NCBI GenBank assembly: GCA_002067265.1
Contig: MVQW01000095.1
Span: forward strand, 1 to 8,146
Length of the DNA: 8,146 bases
DNA from: Methanomethylovorans sp. PtaU1.Bin073
Lineage (GTDB): Archaea; Halobacteriota; Methanosarcinia; Methanosarcinales; Methanosarcinaceae
Direction of reading: 5' to 3'
Shown here: piece after piece, positions 1 through 5,477 of the stretch
Layout: each line of letters starts with the position of its first letter
Position numbering within the stretch: position 1 is the first letter of the stretch
Notes under the pieces: generated by a model
What the model was told of the DNA's origin: nothing
What the model saw: the letters and a program-made list of their open reading frames with translations, nothing else
Database searches by the model: none
Made by a program: the position numbers and the translations under genes

Positions 1-776
1 GGGTCATAGAAAGCATTTTTTCCATCCTTTGAGAGGGAAAGGTTGACGTGCATACCGGAACCATTGACAGTAGCTATGGGTTTTGGCATGAATGTTGCAT
101 GTAGTCCATTAAGCTTGGCTATCGTCCTGGCGACATACTTGAATGTGACCACATTATCAGCCATTGTCAAAGCATCTCCGTATTTGAAGTCGATCTCATG
201 CTGACCAAAGGCCACTTCATGGTGAGAAGCTTCAATATCAAAGTTTAGGTCCATAAGTGCAAGTACTATTTCCCGCCTTATGTCCTCAGCAATGTCTGTA
301 GGTGCAAATTCAAAGTAGCTTCCATAATCGTGTGGTGTGGTTGTAGCATTACCATTTTCTCTTTCAAACAGGAAAAACTCCATCTCAGGCCCTACATTCA
401 ATGTAAAACCCATTTCTGCAGCTTTTTCCGTAACCTTTCTCAGCACATAGCGTGGGTCACCTTTGAAAGGTTCACCATTTGTCTGGTGCACATCACAGAT
501 TATACGTGCCACCTGTCCTTTTCCATTATTCCATGGCAGTAGTGCAAATGTAGTTACGTCGGGTTTAAGCAGCATGTCGGATTCGTATATCCTTACAAAT
601 CCTTCTATCGATGAACCGTCAAAGCTGATACCAGTGGTAAGTGCTTTATCTATCTGTTTTACAGGTATTTCCACATCTTTGACCACACCTTGGATATCTG
701 TGAACTGCAGGCGTATGAATTTCACATTGTGTTTTTCAATGGCTTCTTTGACATCTTTTTCGTTCCTAACTATCAT
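1..776 (-). CDS. glnA: Glutamine synthetase, type I, 5' part (258 codons; 3' end outside window)
   Basis: Makes glutamine from glutamate, ammonia and ATP in the cytoplasm; the main ammonia-assimilation enzyme and a dodecamer in this family. Reading the minus strand from the ATG at 776 gives an N-terminus beginning [16 protein letters not shown]. Family landmarks follow in order: [10 protein letters not shown] (about residues 50-60), the active-site segment [10 protein letters not shown] (about 120-130), [12 protein letters not shown] (about 190-200) and [10 protein letters not shown] (about 237-246). The frame is open to the left edge, so roughly the last 185 residues of a normal ~440-residue enzyme are missing, including the region where bacterial enzymes carry the adenylylation tyrosine. 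The start is supported by GGAG (plus-strand 782-785) 5 nt upstream of the ATG. The sequence resembles archaeal/Gram-positive GSI-alpha enzymes. I saw no GGAA-N6-TTCC NrpR-type operator upstream. Identification is very secure. Confidence 0.97.
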   Translation of the reverse strand, partial: MIVRNEKDVKEAIEKHNVKFIRLQFTDIQGVVKDVEIPVKQIDKALTTGISFDGSSIEGFVRIYESDMLLKPDVTTFALLPWNNGKGQVARIICDVHQTNGEPFKGDPRYVLRKVTEKAAEMGFTLNVGPEMEFFLFERENGNATTTPHDYGSYFEFAPTDIAEDIRREIVLALMDLNFDIEASHHEVAFGQHEIDFKYGDALTMADNVVTFKYVARTIAKLNGLHATFMPKPIATVNGSGMHVNLSLSKDGKNAFYD

Positions 777-791
777 TGGATCTCCTGTCCA

Positions 792-805
792 GCAGCATAT
801 GCTGC
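792..805. promoter_or_regulatory. Perfect 14-bp palindrome in the glnA leader
   Basis: GCAGCATATGCTGC is its own reverse complement. It lies 6 bp upstream of the GGAG of glnA, inside the predicted 5' leader. It could be a protein operator at DNA level or fold in RNA next to the ribosome site. A weaker near-palindrome (ACATATTAACATGT, 12 of 14 symmetric positions) lies at 817-830. No function is proven. Confidence 0.45.
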
Positions 806-856
806 GCTTACTTACGACATATTAACATGTGAACAGAGATATAATTATTCTTTCAA

Positions 857-864
857 TATATTTA
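857..864 (-). promoter_or_regulatory. glnA: Candidate TATA box for glnA
   Basis: On the minus strand this reads TAAATATA within AGTAAATATATTGA, a good archaeal TATA-like element. Start of transcription would fall about 25 nt downstream, near 835, giving a leader of roughly 58 nt that contains the 14-bp palindrome. A second A/T-rich stretch (AATTATATCT, around 836-846) is an alternative. The rest of 890-1089 shows no gene. Confidence 0.45.
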
Positions 865-1089
865 CTTACTGCATAAGATAAGTAGTAAAGAACCCCTCCA
901 CTAATCTATCGTGAGCCTTCCTGGCAAAATAATGATTAAGACTATTTTATTAAGAACTTGTTTAGTCTCATGAATTTGGCTTAAAGGTGCTTCAAAATAA
1001 TTATGAATGTATGCGTGTCCCTTTTTCCACTCCTATTATAGGGATTTGATAAATCTCCGTTTTTTCATAATTTGCATACATATAGCAGG

Positions 1090-1109
1090 GATGCCCAGTT
1101 GAGGGCATC
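1090..1109 (-). terminator. Hairpin 3' of the repeat-protein gene, possible terminator or 3' UTR stem
   Basis: GATGCCC and GGGCATC form a perfect 7-bp stem with a 6-nt loop. It starts 46 nt downstream of the stop codon of the minus-strand repeat protein. On the minus strand it is not followed by a clear U-run, so intrinsic termination is uncertain; it may instead stabilise the mRNA 3' end. Confidence 0.35.
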
Positions 1110-1155
1110 TCATGCAAAATATATTCTGTTTTATCTGTTTCGATCCTCTTGGATA

Positions 1156-2484
1156 TCAGGCTTCAGAAGATTCATTTTCAGGAGCAATTCCTGCCTTTTC
1201 CATTAGCCTGGGCTCCATTCTTCTCTCATTAGTTGGTCTGATTCCAAGTTCTTCCATAGCAGAGTGCATCTGTTCCACTGCTTCCTTGAGGCCTTCCTCA
1301 TCTTCTGCATTGGTGATGAGCGTCTTTACTTTCTCAAGTTGTGTGAGTGCAGTGGTCAACATCTCTTCTGTGGCATTTTCATTATCCAGTTCGTCTATAT
1401 TCTCGATATCTTCCTCTATTTTTGATATGGTGTTGTTCACTTGCTCTAACATCCTTTCCTGCTGTGTCTCGAAAGTTTCATCCTCTGGAAAATTTTCTGG
1501 CTTGTCCATCATGGCAGGCCCCATTCCAAGTGTTTCCATTGCTGAATGGACAAGTTCCCTTGCTTCCTTCAGATCCTCTTCATCTTGTGCATTCTCGATT
1601 ATTGTTTTTGCTTCTTCCAGTTGAACTGTTGCGTTCTCCAGCATTTCTGCTGTGATATTCTCATCATCGATTTCTCCGGAGTTTATTAATGAGATGAATG
1701 ATATCGTATCATTAATTTTTCCGAGCATTTTTTCCTGCTTTGTCTCAAATGATTCTTCTTCTGGAGCTTCTCTATCCATCATTCTTACAGGTACTAATCC
1801 AAGTGTCTCCATTGCCGAGTGCATTAGTTCTGTTGCTTCCCTTAGATCATCTACATCTTCTGCATTCTCAACTATTGTTTTTGCCTCTCCCAGTTGAGTT
1901 GTCGCATTATCCAGCATTTCTGCTGTAATATTCTCATCTTTGATCTCCCCAGCTTCTATCTTTGAGATCGTATCATTGATCTGCTCCAGCATTCTTTCCT
2001 GCTGTGTCTCAAAGGATTCTTCCTCCCGGAACATTCCATGTCTGTTTTCCGGTTCTATTCCAAGTGTCTCCATTGCTGAGTGCATTAGTTCTGTTGCTTC
2101 CCTCAGATCTTCTACTTCTTTTGCATTCTCAACTATTGTTTTTGCTTCTTCCAATTGAGTTGTTGCATTATCCAGCATTTCCACTGTTACATTTTCATCT
2201 TCGATCTCTCCTGCTTCTATCTTTGAGATCGTATCATTAATTTGTTCCAGCATTCTTTCCTGCTGTACTTCAAAAGTTTCATTGTCCAGAGAGAATCCTG
2301 CTGGACCTCTGTTATTTATCTTCTTTCCATGCACAATTTCCTGCATGCTCTGTTGCTGGCTGTCATTCTGTGCAGCTAATGTGGCTGGTATCATGCATAC
2401 GACCATCATAGCCACTGAAAGGACAGCTATAGGTTTTATTATTTTTTTTTGCGTGTTATTTTCCTCCCAATTCTTTGTGTCCAA
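1156..2484 (-). CDS. Secreted helical protein with four tandem repeats (442 aa from TTG; about 432 aa if the ACG start is right)
   Basis: I do not recognise a named family. Numbered from the TTG at 2484, residues 12-38 form a signal peptide (KK, then a hydrophobic stretch ending ATLAAQ). Four imperfect repeats follow at 71-143, 158-230, 246-321 and 338-415. Each starts FETQQERMLEQINDTIS, contains ENAT/DNATTQLEEAKTI, and ends LMHSAMETLG. The repeats are strongly acidic and look all-helical, so a chain of small helical bundles or coiled coils is likely. Thirteen N-x-S/T sequons are present, three at equivalent sites in repeats 1-3 (for example N83, N98, N106), which fits an exported glycoprotein. 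No C-terminal anchor or sorting motif is seen. The C-terminus is a short acidic tail. A structural or binding role at the cell surface is inference. The TTG start lacks a good ribosome site; see the separate entry at 2452-2468. Confidence 0.85.
   Translation of the reverse strand: MDTKNWEENNTQKKIIKPIAVLSVAMMVVCMIPATLAAQNDSQQQSMQEIVHGKKINNRGPAGFSLDNETFEVQQERMLEQINDTISKIEAGEIEDENVTVEMLDNATTQLEEAKTIVENAKEVEDLREATELMHSAMETLGIEPENRHGMFREEESFETQQERMLEQINDTISKIEAGEIKDENITAEMLDNATTQLGEAKTIVENAEDVDDLREATELMHSAMETLGLVPVRMMDREAPEEESFETKQEKMLGKINDTISFISLINSGEIDDENITAEMLENATVQLEEAKTIIENAQDEEDLKEARELVHSAMETLGMGPAMMDKPENFPEDETFETQQERMLEQVNNTISKIEEDIENIDELDNENATEEMLTTALTQLEKVKTLITNAEDEEGLKEAVEQMHSAMEELGIRPTNERRMEPRLMEKAGIAPENESSEA
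1240..2274 (-). repeat. Four tandem in-gene repeats (period 87-92 codons)
   Basis: Units lie at 2056-2274, 1795-2013, 1522-1749 and 1240-1473, separated by variable linkers of 14-16 codons. Units 1 and 2 are nearly identical in DNA as well as protein (for example CCAAGTGTCTCCATTGC occurs in both), so they stem from a recent duplication or are kept alike by gene conversion. Unit 3 has three extra residues (SFISLINSGE in place of SKIEAGE), and unit 4 has a longer, more diverged insertion. Such units can change number by recombination. Confidence 0.9.
2452..2468 (-). promoter_or_regulatory. Strong Shine-Dalgarno pointing at an ACG codon: likely real start of the repeat protein
   Basis: The minus strand reads GGGAGG (2463-2468), then 8 nt later ACG (2452-2454), in frame with the repeat protein at codon 11 of the TTG-started ORF. 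Starting at ACG would give (M)QKKIIKPIAVLSV, an ideal signal-peptide N-terminus. The TTG at 2484 has no comparable ribosome site, and an in-frame TAG at 2488-2490 bounds the ORF. An A9 tract immediately after ACG CA is slippage-prone. Either ACG initiation, a T-to-C change in an ancestral ATG, or a sequence error could explain this. Confidence 0.5.
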
Positions 2485-2524
2485 CCGCTAATCTGTTGGA
2501 ATAATTGCTGGATTCTCTATGAAT

Positions 2525-2537
2525 CATATAAATATAC
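2525..2537 (-). promoter_or_regulatory. Candidate TATA box for the repeat-protein gene
   Basis: The minus strand reads GTATATTTATATG. Transcription would begin near 2505, giving a leader of about 20 nt to the TTG or about 50 nt to the ACG. The longer leader would include the GGGAGG site. Confidence 0.45.
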
Positions 2538-2850
2538 TTAACAATCAAAGAGATAATAAGCCTTTATTCTTCTAAAAAAAGATTCATTCGAGTTTTTATT
2601 ACTCTAAGTCCCTTTATAATCCTTTTTCATGCTTTCTTCTAAGATTCGGAAAATACGCAATCAACTAGTCATCAATACATTAGATTGCATTTACTTAAAA
2701 ATTGGATCAATTTGATGCTTTTTAGGAAATAATATGCATATTTCTGAGCTTAATAGTTTTAATCAGTATTTTATATCCTGTAATCATCAATCTATCTGCC
2801 TCAATCATATATTTCCTTAAATGAATGTTCTATAAAGCTTCATATCTTCA
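2538..2850. other. A/T-rich divergent intergenic region without a gene
   Basis: I see no credible coding sequence or RNA gene here. It contains several short A/T-rich palindromes, such as AATATGCATATT at 2731-2742, of the sort expected by chance in such DNA. It lies between the minus-strand repeat protein and the plus-strand lipoprotein operon and probably holds regulatory sites of both. Confidence 0.6.
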
Positions 2851-2856
2851 AAAAAA

Positions 2857-2867
2857 GTATAAATAAT
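2857..2867 (+). promoter_or_regulatory. Candidate promoter (BRE-like A-tract plus TATA) for the lipoprotein operon
   Basis: GTATAAATAAT preceded by an A-rich BRE-like tract (2850-2856) matches archaeal promoters well. Transcription would start near 2890, giving a leader of about 120 nt that carries the GC-rich hairpin at 2940-2965. A second possible box, TATTTATAT at 2916-2924, would place the start at the hairpin itself. Confidence 0.45.
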
Positions 2868-2939
2868 AGTATGTCTGTTTTCTATTATAACGGCTACATA
2901 CAAGTCTCTCAAGCATATTTATATTGTTCAATGCCTTTA

Positions 2940-2965
2940 TTGACTGGCGTACTGGCGCCAGTTAA
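2940..2965 (+). promoter_or_regulatory. GC-rich hairpin upstream of the lipoprotein gene
   Basis: TTGACTGGCG pairs with CGCCAGTTAA (ten pairs, one of them G-U) around a TACTGG loop. The same stretch holds a nested perfect 12-bp palindrome, ACTGGCGCCAGT (2951-2962), and a direct repeat of ACTGGCG, so two mutually exclusive folds are possible. It stands out as a GC-rich island in A/T-rich DNA. It may be a leader structure or a dimeric operator. Confidence 0.5.
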
Positions 2966-3010
2966 GAGGTTCCGAATGGGACAGACACGACCAGGCTAAA
3001 ATATAGGTAT

Positions 3011-3970
3011 ATGAATCACATGAATCACAAGGCTATAGTGCTTATATTTACAATTGTCTTAGCTACAATTGCAGGTGGATGTGCAGATAAGTCTCCTTCT
3101 GAGGGCAACGGGCCTGGCTATCAATATAGTGTTTATAGTCTTGTTCCTACATATCTGGGTATTCTTCCATCTCCTGACAGTATTGGGCCGGAACATCCTG
3201 GTGTTCATCCTGTGATAAGGGATGAAAACGAGGAGTTCAACAATATTCTCTCTGAAGCTGATATTATATCAGAAGATTTGGAATCTAAAATAACGAGCTT
3301 TGAGGAAGAGGGCAAAGATGTTCAAAGACTTAAGTCTCTTTTGGAAGAGTACAAAGCTTTGATTTCCAGTGCTAGAACCTATCGTGAACTTGCAGATAAG
3401 GGGCATGACAATTGCTCTGATCCGGATTGTCAGGCACTGGAAAAGGAATTATATTTAGAACTCTCACGAGAAAGCCTGAAAAAATCGAATTCCGTCTTAT
3501 CCGAGATTTTCAACGAAGTCAAAAAGATGCTCCCTGGGCATATTGAATTAGGCGAAGGCTGTAATCTTTCTGCAATTGGCAAAGGCAGGGTTCTCCTAGC
3601 AGGTAATTTAAACGCTAATCTTTCCGTAAAAGATGGTATTCTGTATATAGTAGGTTTCCCAGAGGGCCCGGAATCCCCTATCAATATCGTAGGGAAATAT
3701 GACTATGAAGAGTCACAAAAAGGTGAGGATCGTTTATCCTATTATAAGTTAGTTGATGCTGATGTGGAAATTTCCGCACAAAGATCGGCATTCATTATAG
3801 AAGCAAATGAAATTTCCCTCAATGTAAATGGAACTTGTACAGTTGATCTCTTTGGTAACGGTACCTACAGTATAACATGTCAGGATGGCAATTCGAGTGA
3901 AATGCAATGGCAACTACCTACAGTAAGAAGAACTATTAATAGCCCCTATATCTATATTGGTGTTCAATGA
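3011..3970 (+). CDS. Predicted membrane lipoprotein, unknown function (319 aa)
   Basis: The N-terminus is a lipoprotein signal: a hydrophobic stretch at residues 8-20 ending in TIAGGC with the candidate lipidated Cys24, then a polar linker. Residues about 72-172 are charged and helical with coiled-coil character. Residues about 180-290 are beta-rich, with recurring short strands such as GKGRVLLAG, VEISAQRSAFIIEA and LFGNGTYSITC, reminiscent of a repetitive beta-solenoid or sandwich. Cysteines at 135, 140, 184, 276 and 290 could form disulfides. It should be anchored outside the cytoplasmic membrane. No strong ribosome site is seen: AGGT at 3005-3008 is too close to the first ATG and better placed (11 nt) for the second, in-frame ATG at 3020. 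The stop overlaps the next gene (ATGA), so the two are probably translationally coupled and functionally linked. I do not recognise the family. Confidence 0.85.
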   Translation: MNHMNHKAIVLIFTIVLATIAGGCADKSPSEGNGPGYQYSVYSLVPTYLGILPSPDSIGPEHPGVHPVIRDENEEFNNILSEADIISEDLESKITSFEEEGKDVQRLKSLLEEYKALISSARTYRELADKGHDNCSDPDCQALEKELYLELSRESLKKSNSVLSEIFNEVKKMLPGHIELGEGCNLSAIGKGRVLLAGNLNANLSVKDGILYIVGFPEGPESPINIVGKYDYEESQKGEDRLSYYKLVDADVEISAQRSAFIIEANEISLNVNGTCTVDLFGNGTYSITCQDGNSSEMQWQLPTVRRTINSPYIYIGVQ

Positions 3971-4908
3971 AGGCATTTTCCCGTAGAATTATATTCACTA
4001 TCTTGCTCGTCCTTCCACTTTTAATGACAGCAAGTGCAGGTGCAACTATTCATGGAGTAGTATACGAATGGAATACATTCCAACCACTGGAAAATGTAAT
4101 TGTGGAAGTTAACTCCACCCCTGTACAGTCTATGGTGTGTACATATGGAACTTATTCCTTTGAGCTACCTCAGGGAAATTATAAGATAACAGCAAGTTAT
4201 TTTGAAGACAGTACTCTTTCTTATTATGCAGAGGATTTAATAAATATTACTGATGACGGTAACTATGTGCTTGATCTTCTCTTATTCCCAGAGTATTATC
4301 AAAGTACAACTTCTACTAATGGTTCTGGTAATGTTTCTTCTTTAGGTCAGTCTACTATTTCTCAGAATGTGACTGCAAGTAAAACCAGTTCTATTTCAAC
4401 AGATACTCTTCTTATAACAATTTCCATACTTCTTGTTGCATTTATTTTATTGAAACATTCAACAGGTCAGAAAACCACTCCTATTGAAAAACATCATGTT
4501 GTAAAACACGATAAAGTCGAAGAAAAAGTCATTTTGACTCCTAAGCCAGTCCAGCTCCCCGAATCTGTGGAAAAATTGGAAGTAGGATCCGAGGAATCTG
4601 AAATAGATTCAGAGGAGTCATCTGATGATTCAACTGAATTGGTCATTACTGAGCCAGAACAGACCGAAACAATTACTGTGGATGATATCCCTAAAGGGCC
4701 AATACCAGCTGATCTTCAGGAAATACTGGACATTATTCGTTCTCAGGGAGGAAGAATGACCCAAAAGGATCTAAGGAGCAAGCTCAAATACTCTGAGGGC
4801 AAGGTGAGCCTCATGCTCTTTGATCTCGAAAAGAGAGGCATGATCCAGAAGTTCAAAAGGGGTAGAGGAAACGTTATTCTACTTGTGGAACAAGATCAGC
4901 AGTCTTGA
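3967..4908 (+). CDS. Membrane-anchored winged-helix regulator with an external beta domain (313 aa)
   Basis: Probably a one-component signal-transducing regulator. In order: signal peptide (residues 1-25, ending SAGA); a carboxypeptidase-regulatory/PEGA-like beta-sandwich (about 27-107, TIHGVVYEWNTFQPLENVIV then GTYSFELPQGNYKITA); a Ser/Thr/Asn-rich stalk (110-144); one transmembrane helix (about 145-163); a Lys/His then acidic cytoplasmic linker (164-240); and a C-terminal winged helix-turn-helix (about 247-308), with MTQKDLRSKL, a recognition-helix region SEGKVSLMLFDLEKRGMI and a basic wing KFKRGRGN. This order places the beta domain outside and the DNA-binding domain inside. The upstream lipoprotein overlaps it by 4 bp, with GGTG at 3959-3962 as ribosome site, so the lipoprotein may be its ligand or partner. 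Target genes are unknown; self-regulation or control of the neighbouring ABC operon is inference. Confidence 0.85.
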   Translation: MKAFSRRIIFTILLVLPLLMTASAGATIHGVVYEWNTFQPLENVIVEVNSTPVQSMVCTYGTYSFELPQGNYKITASYFEDSTLSYYAEDLINITDDGNYVLDLLLFPEYYQSTTSTNGSGNVSSLGQSTISQNVTASKTSSISTDTLLITISILLVAFILLKHSTGQKTTPIEKHHVVKHDKVEEKVILTPKPVQLPESVEKLEVGSEESEIDSEESSDDSTELVITEPEQTETITVDDIPKGPIPADLQEILDIIRSQGGRMTQKDLRSKLKYSEGKVSLMLFDLEKRGMIQKFKRGRGNVILLVEQDQQS

Positions 4909-4915
4909 GATATAA

Positions 4916-4935
4916 TCTTCTTTTTTGTGTTTTTT
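4916..4935 (+). terminator. T-rich terminator after the regulator gene
   Basis: Two T6 tracts separated by GTG begin 8 nt after the TGA stop (TCTTC, then TTTTTTGTGTTTTTT). Oligo-T tracts of this kind terminate archaeal RNA polymerase without a hairpin. Confidence 0.6.
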
Positions 4936-5019
4936 CCCTAGAATAATCCTTTATAGCGATTCTATGCGAGATTCTGTTTTCATTTAAAGGTTATTTTTGC
5001 CTATAATAGTCTATAAAAG

Positions 5020-5045
5020 TTTGAATTCAAAAACTAATTTGAATT
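5020..5045. promoter_or_regulatory. Operator-like pair: palindrome TTTGAATTCAAA plus half-repeat TTTGAATT
   Basis: A perfect 12-bp palindrome (5020-5031) is followed 18 bp later by a direct repeat of its left half (TTTGAATT, 5038-5045). The pair lies about 30 bp upstream of a TATA box, where an archaeal activator or repressor could bind. The A/T-rich background makes chance occurrence possible. Confidence 0.3.
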
Positions 5046-5073
5046 TTCTCTTTAAGCTCTAAGTATGTTTTTA

Positions 5074-5083
5074 TTATAAAATA
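5074..5083 (+). promoter_or_regulatory. Candidate TATA box for the structured RNA
   Basis: TTATAAAATA is a strong archaeal TATA-like element. The predicted start, about 25 nt downstream near 5100, coincides with the first base of hairpin 1 of the structured region. Confidence 0.45.
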
Positions 5084-5099
5084 CTAAAAGGGGTTTTGC

Positions 5100-5214
5100 T
5101 GCCAGGAACATGCTGGCAAGCGTACCACCCAACACAGCCATCCCCATATCCTATGTGTGATTACCACACAAAGGAGGTGTAAAGGAGGCATCTCACTCTC
5201 CTGTGGATGCCTCC
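5100..5214 (+). ncRNA. Candidate structured non-coding RNA or leader with three hairpins
   Basis: Three perfect stems lie in order. TGCCAG/CTGGCA (5100-5105 with 5113-5118) has a 7-nt loop. TGTGTG/CACACA (5154-5159 with 5165-5170) has a 5-nt loop. GGAGGCATC/GATGCCTCC (5184-5192 with 5206-5214) has a 13-nt CU-rich loop, TCACTCTCCTGTG. Between hairpins 2 and 3 is AAGGAGGTG (5171-5179), a near-perfect Shine-Dalgarno with no start codon at a usable distance. The stretch is more GC-rich than its flanks and has its own TATA box. A frame open from a GTG at 5157 crosses the third hairpin, but the compensated stems fit RNA better than protein. It could be a trans-acting small RNA or a leader of the ABC operon downstream. 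The 3' end is not defined. No known Rfam family is recognised. Confidence 0.45.
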
Positions 5215-5257
5215 ATTACGAAGGATCAGGTAAAAGGGACTATAAACACGTGTCTAG

Positions 5258-5271
5258 TAAATATATATTAA
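5258..5271 (+). promoter_or_regulatory. Candidate TATA box for the small-ORF/ABC operon
   Basis: The tract around TAAATATATATTAA has TATA character and would start transcription near 5290, about 30 nt before the small ORF. This would make the operon independent of the structured RNA upstream. Confidence 0.4.
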
Positions 5272-5321
5272 TATTAAGCATCCAATACTTTGTAGACATG
5301 ATATATTATTGGAGAGATAAA

Positions 5322-5465
5322 GTGAGTAAAAAGTACGGATTCAAAAATTATGATATCCTTGATAAAAGGCAGTTAAATCTGCTAACATGGAATATGGTGA
5401 AAAGCCTGTCCAATAATGCACAGGTTTCAGCTTCACCCCTTTCATATCACAAGGACTCAAAATAA
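5322..5465 (+). CDS. Small ORF, 47 aa, unknown function, directly upstream of the ABC ATPase gene
   Basis: It begins at GTG (MSKKYGFKNYDILDKRQL...) with GGAG at 5311-5314, 7 nt upstream. It ends in TAA directly before the GGAG ribosome site of the ABC ATPase, the packing expected inside an operon. The product is basic and soluble, with no signal peptide or transmembrane segment. The frame stays open further upstream to a GTG at 5157, but that extension crosses the structured RNA region and reads poorly as protein. An ATG at 5298 is another possible start, with no ribosome site seen. It could equally be a chance ORF in a leader. Confidence 0.4.
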   Translation: MSKKYGFKNYDILDKRQLNLLTWNMVKSLSNNAQVSASPLSYHKDSK

Positions 5466-5477
5466 GGAGAATACCTT

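Noticed and set aside
330..881. Plus-strand ORFs across the glnA region
   Set aside because: They are antisense to a clearly conserved glutamine synthetase frame, and their products lack any recognisable feature.
1240..2274. CRISPR-like or mobile repeat array
   Set aside because: The units are in-frame protein repeats of more than 215 bp without short spacers or terminal inverted repeats.
2488..2490. In-frame TAG upstream of the repeat protein read as pyrrolysine
   Set aside because: Pyrrolysine is used in this group, but nothing upstream suggests coding, and the signal peptide begins downstream.
1112..2491. Several Ser- or Leu-rich plus-strand ORFs
   Set aside because: They are antisense to the repeat protein. 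Their repetitive look comes from reading its repeats backwards.
2731..2742. AATATGCATATT palindrome
   Set aside because: Short and A/T-rich; expected by chance in this intergenic region and not placed near a clear promoter.
3430..3684. Minus-strand ORF of 84 codons
   Set aside because: It lies inside the lipoprotein gene, has no ribosome site and no recognisable protein features.
5157..5321. Longer version of the small ORF starting at GTG 5157
   Set aside because: This part crosses the long hairpin at 5184-5214 and overlaps the second stem; no ribosome site precedes the GTG, and the internal GTG at 5322 has one.
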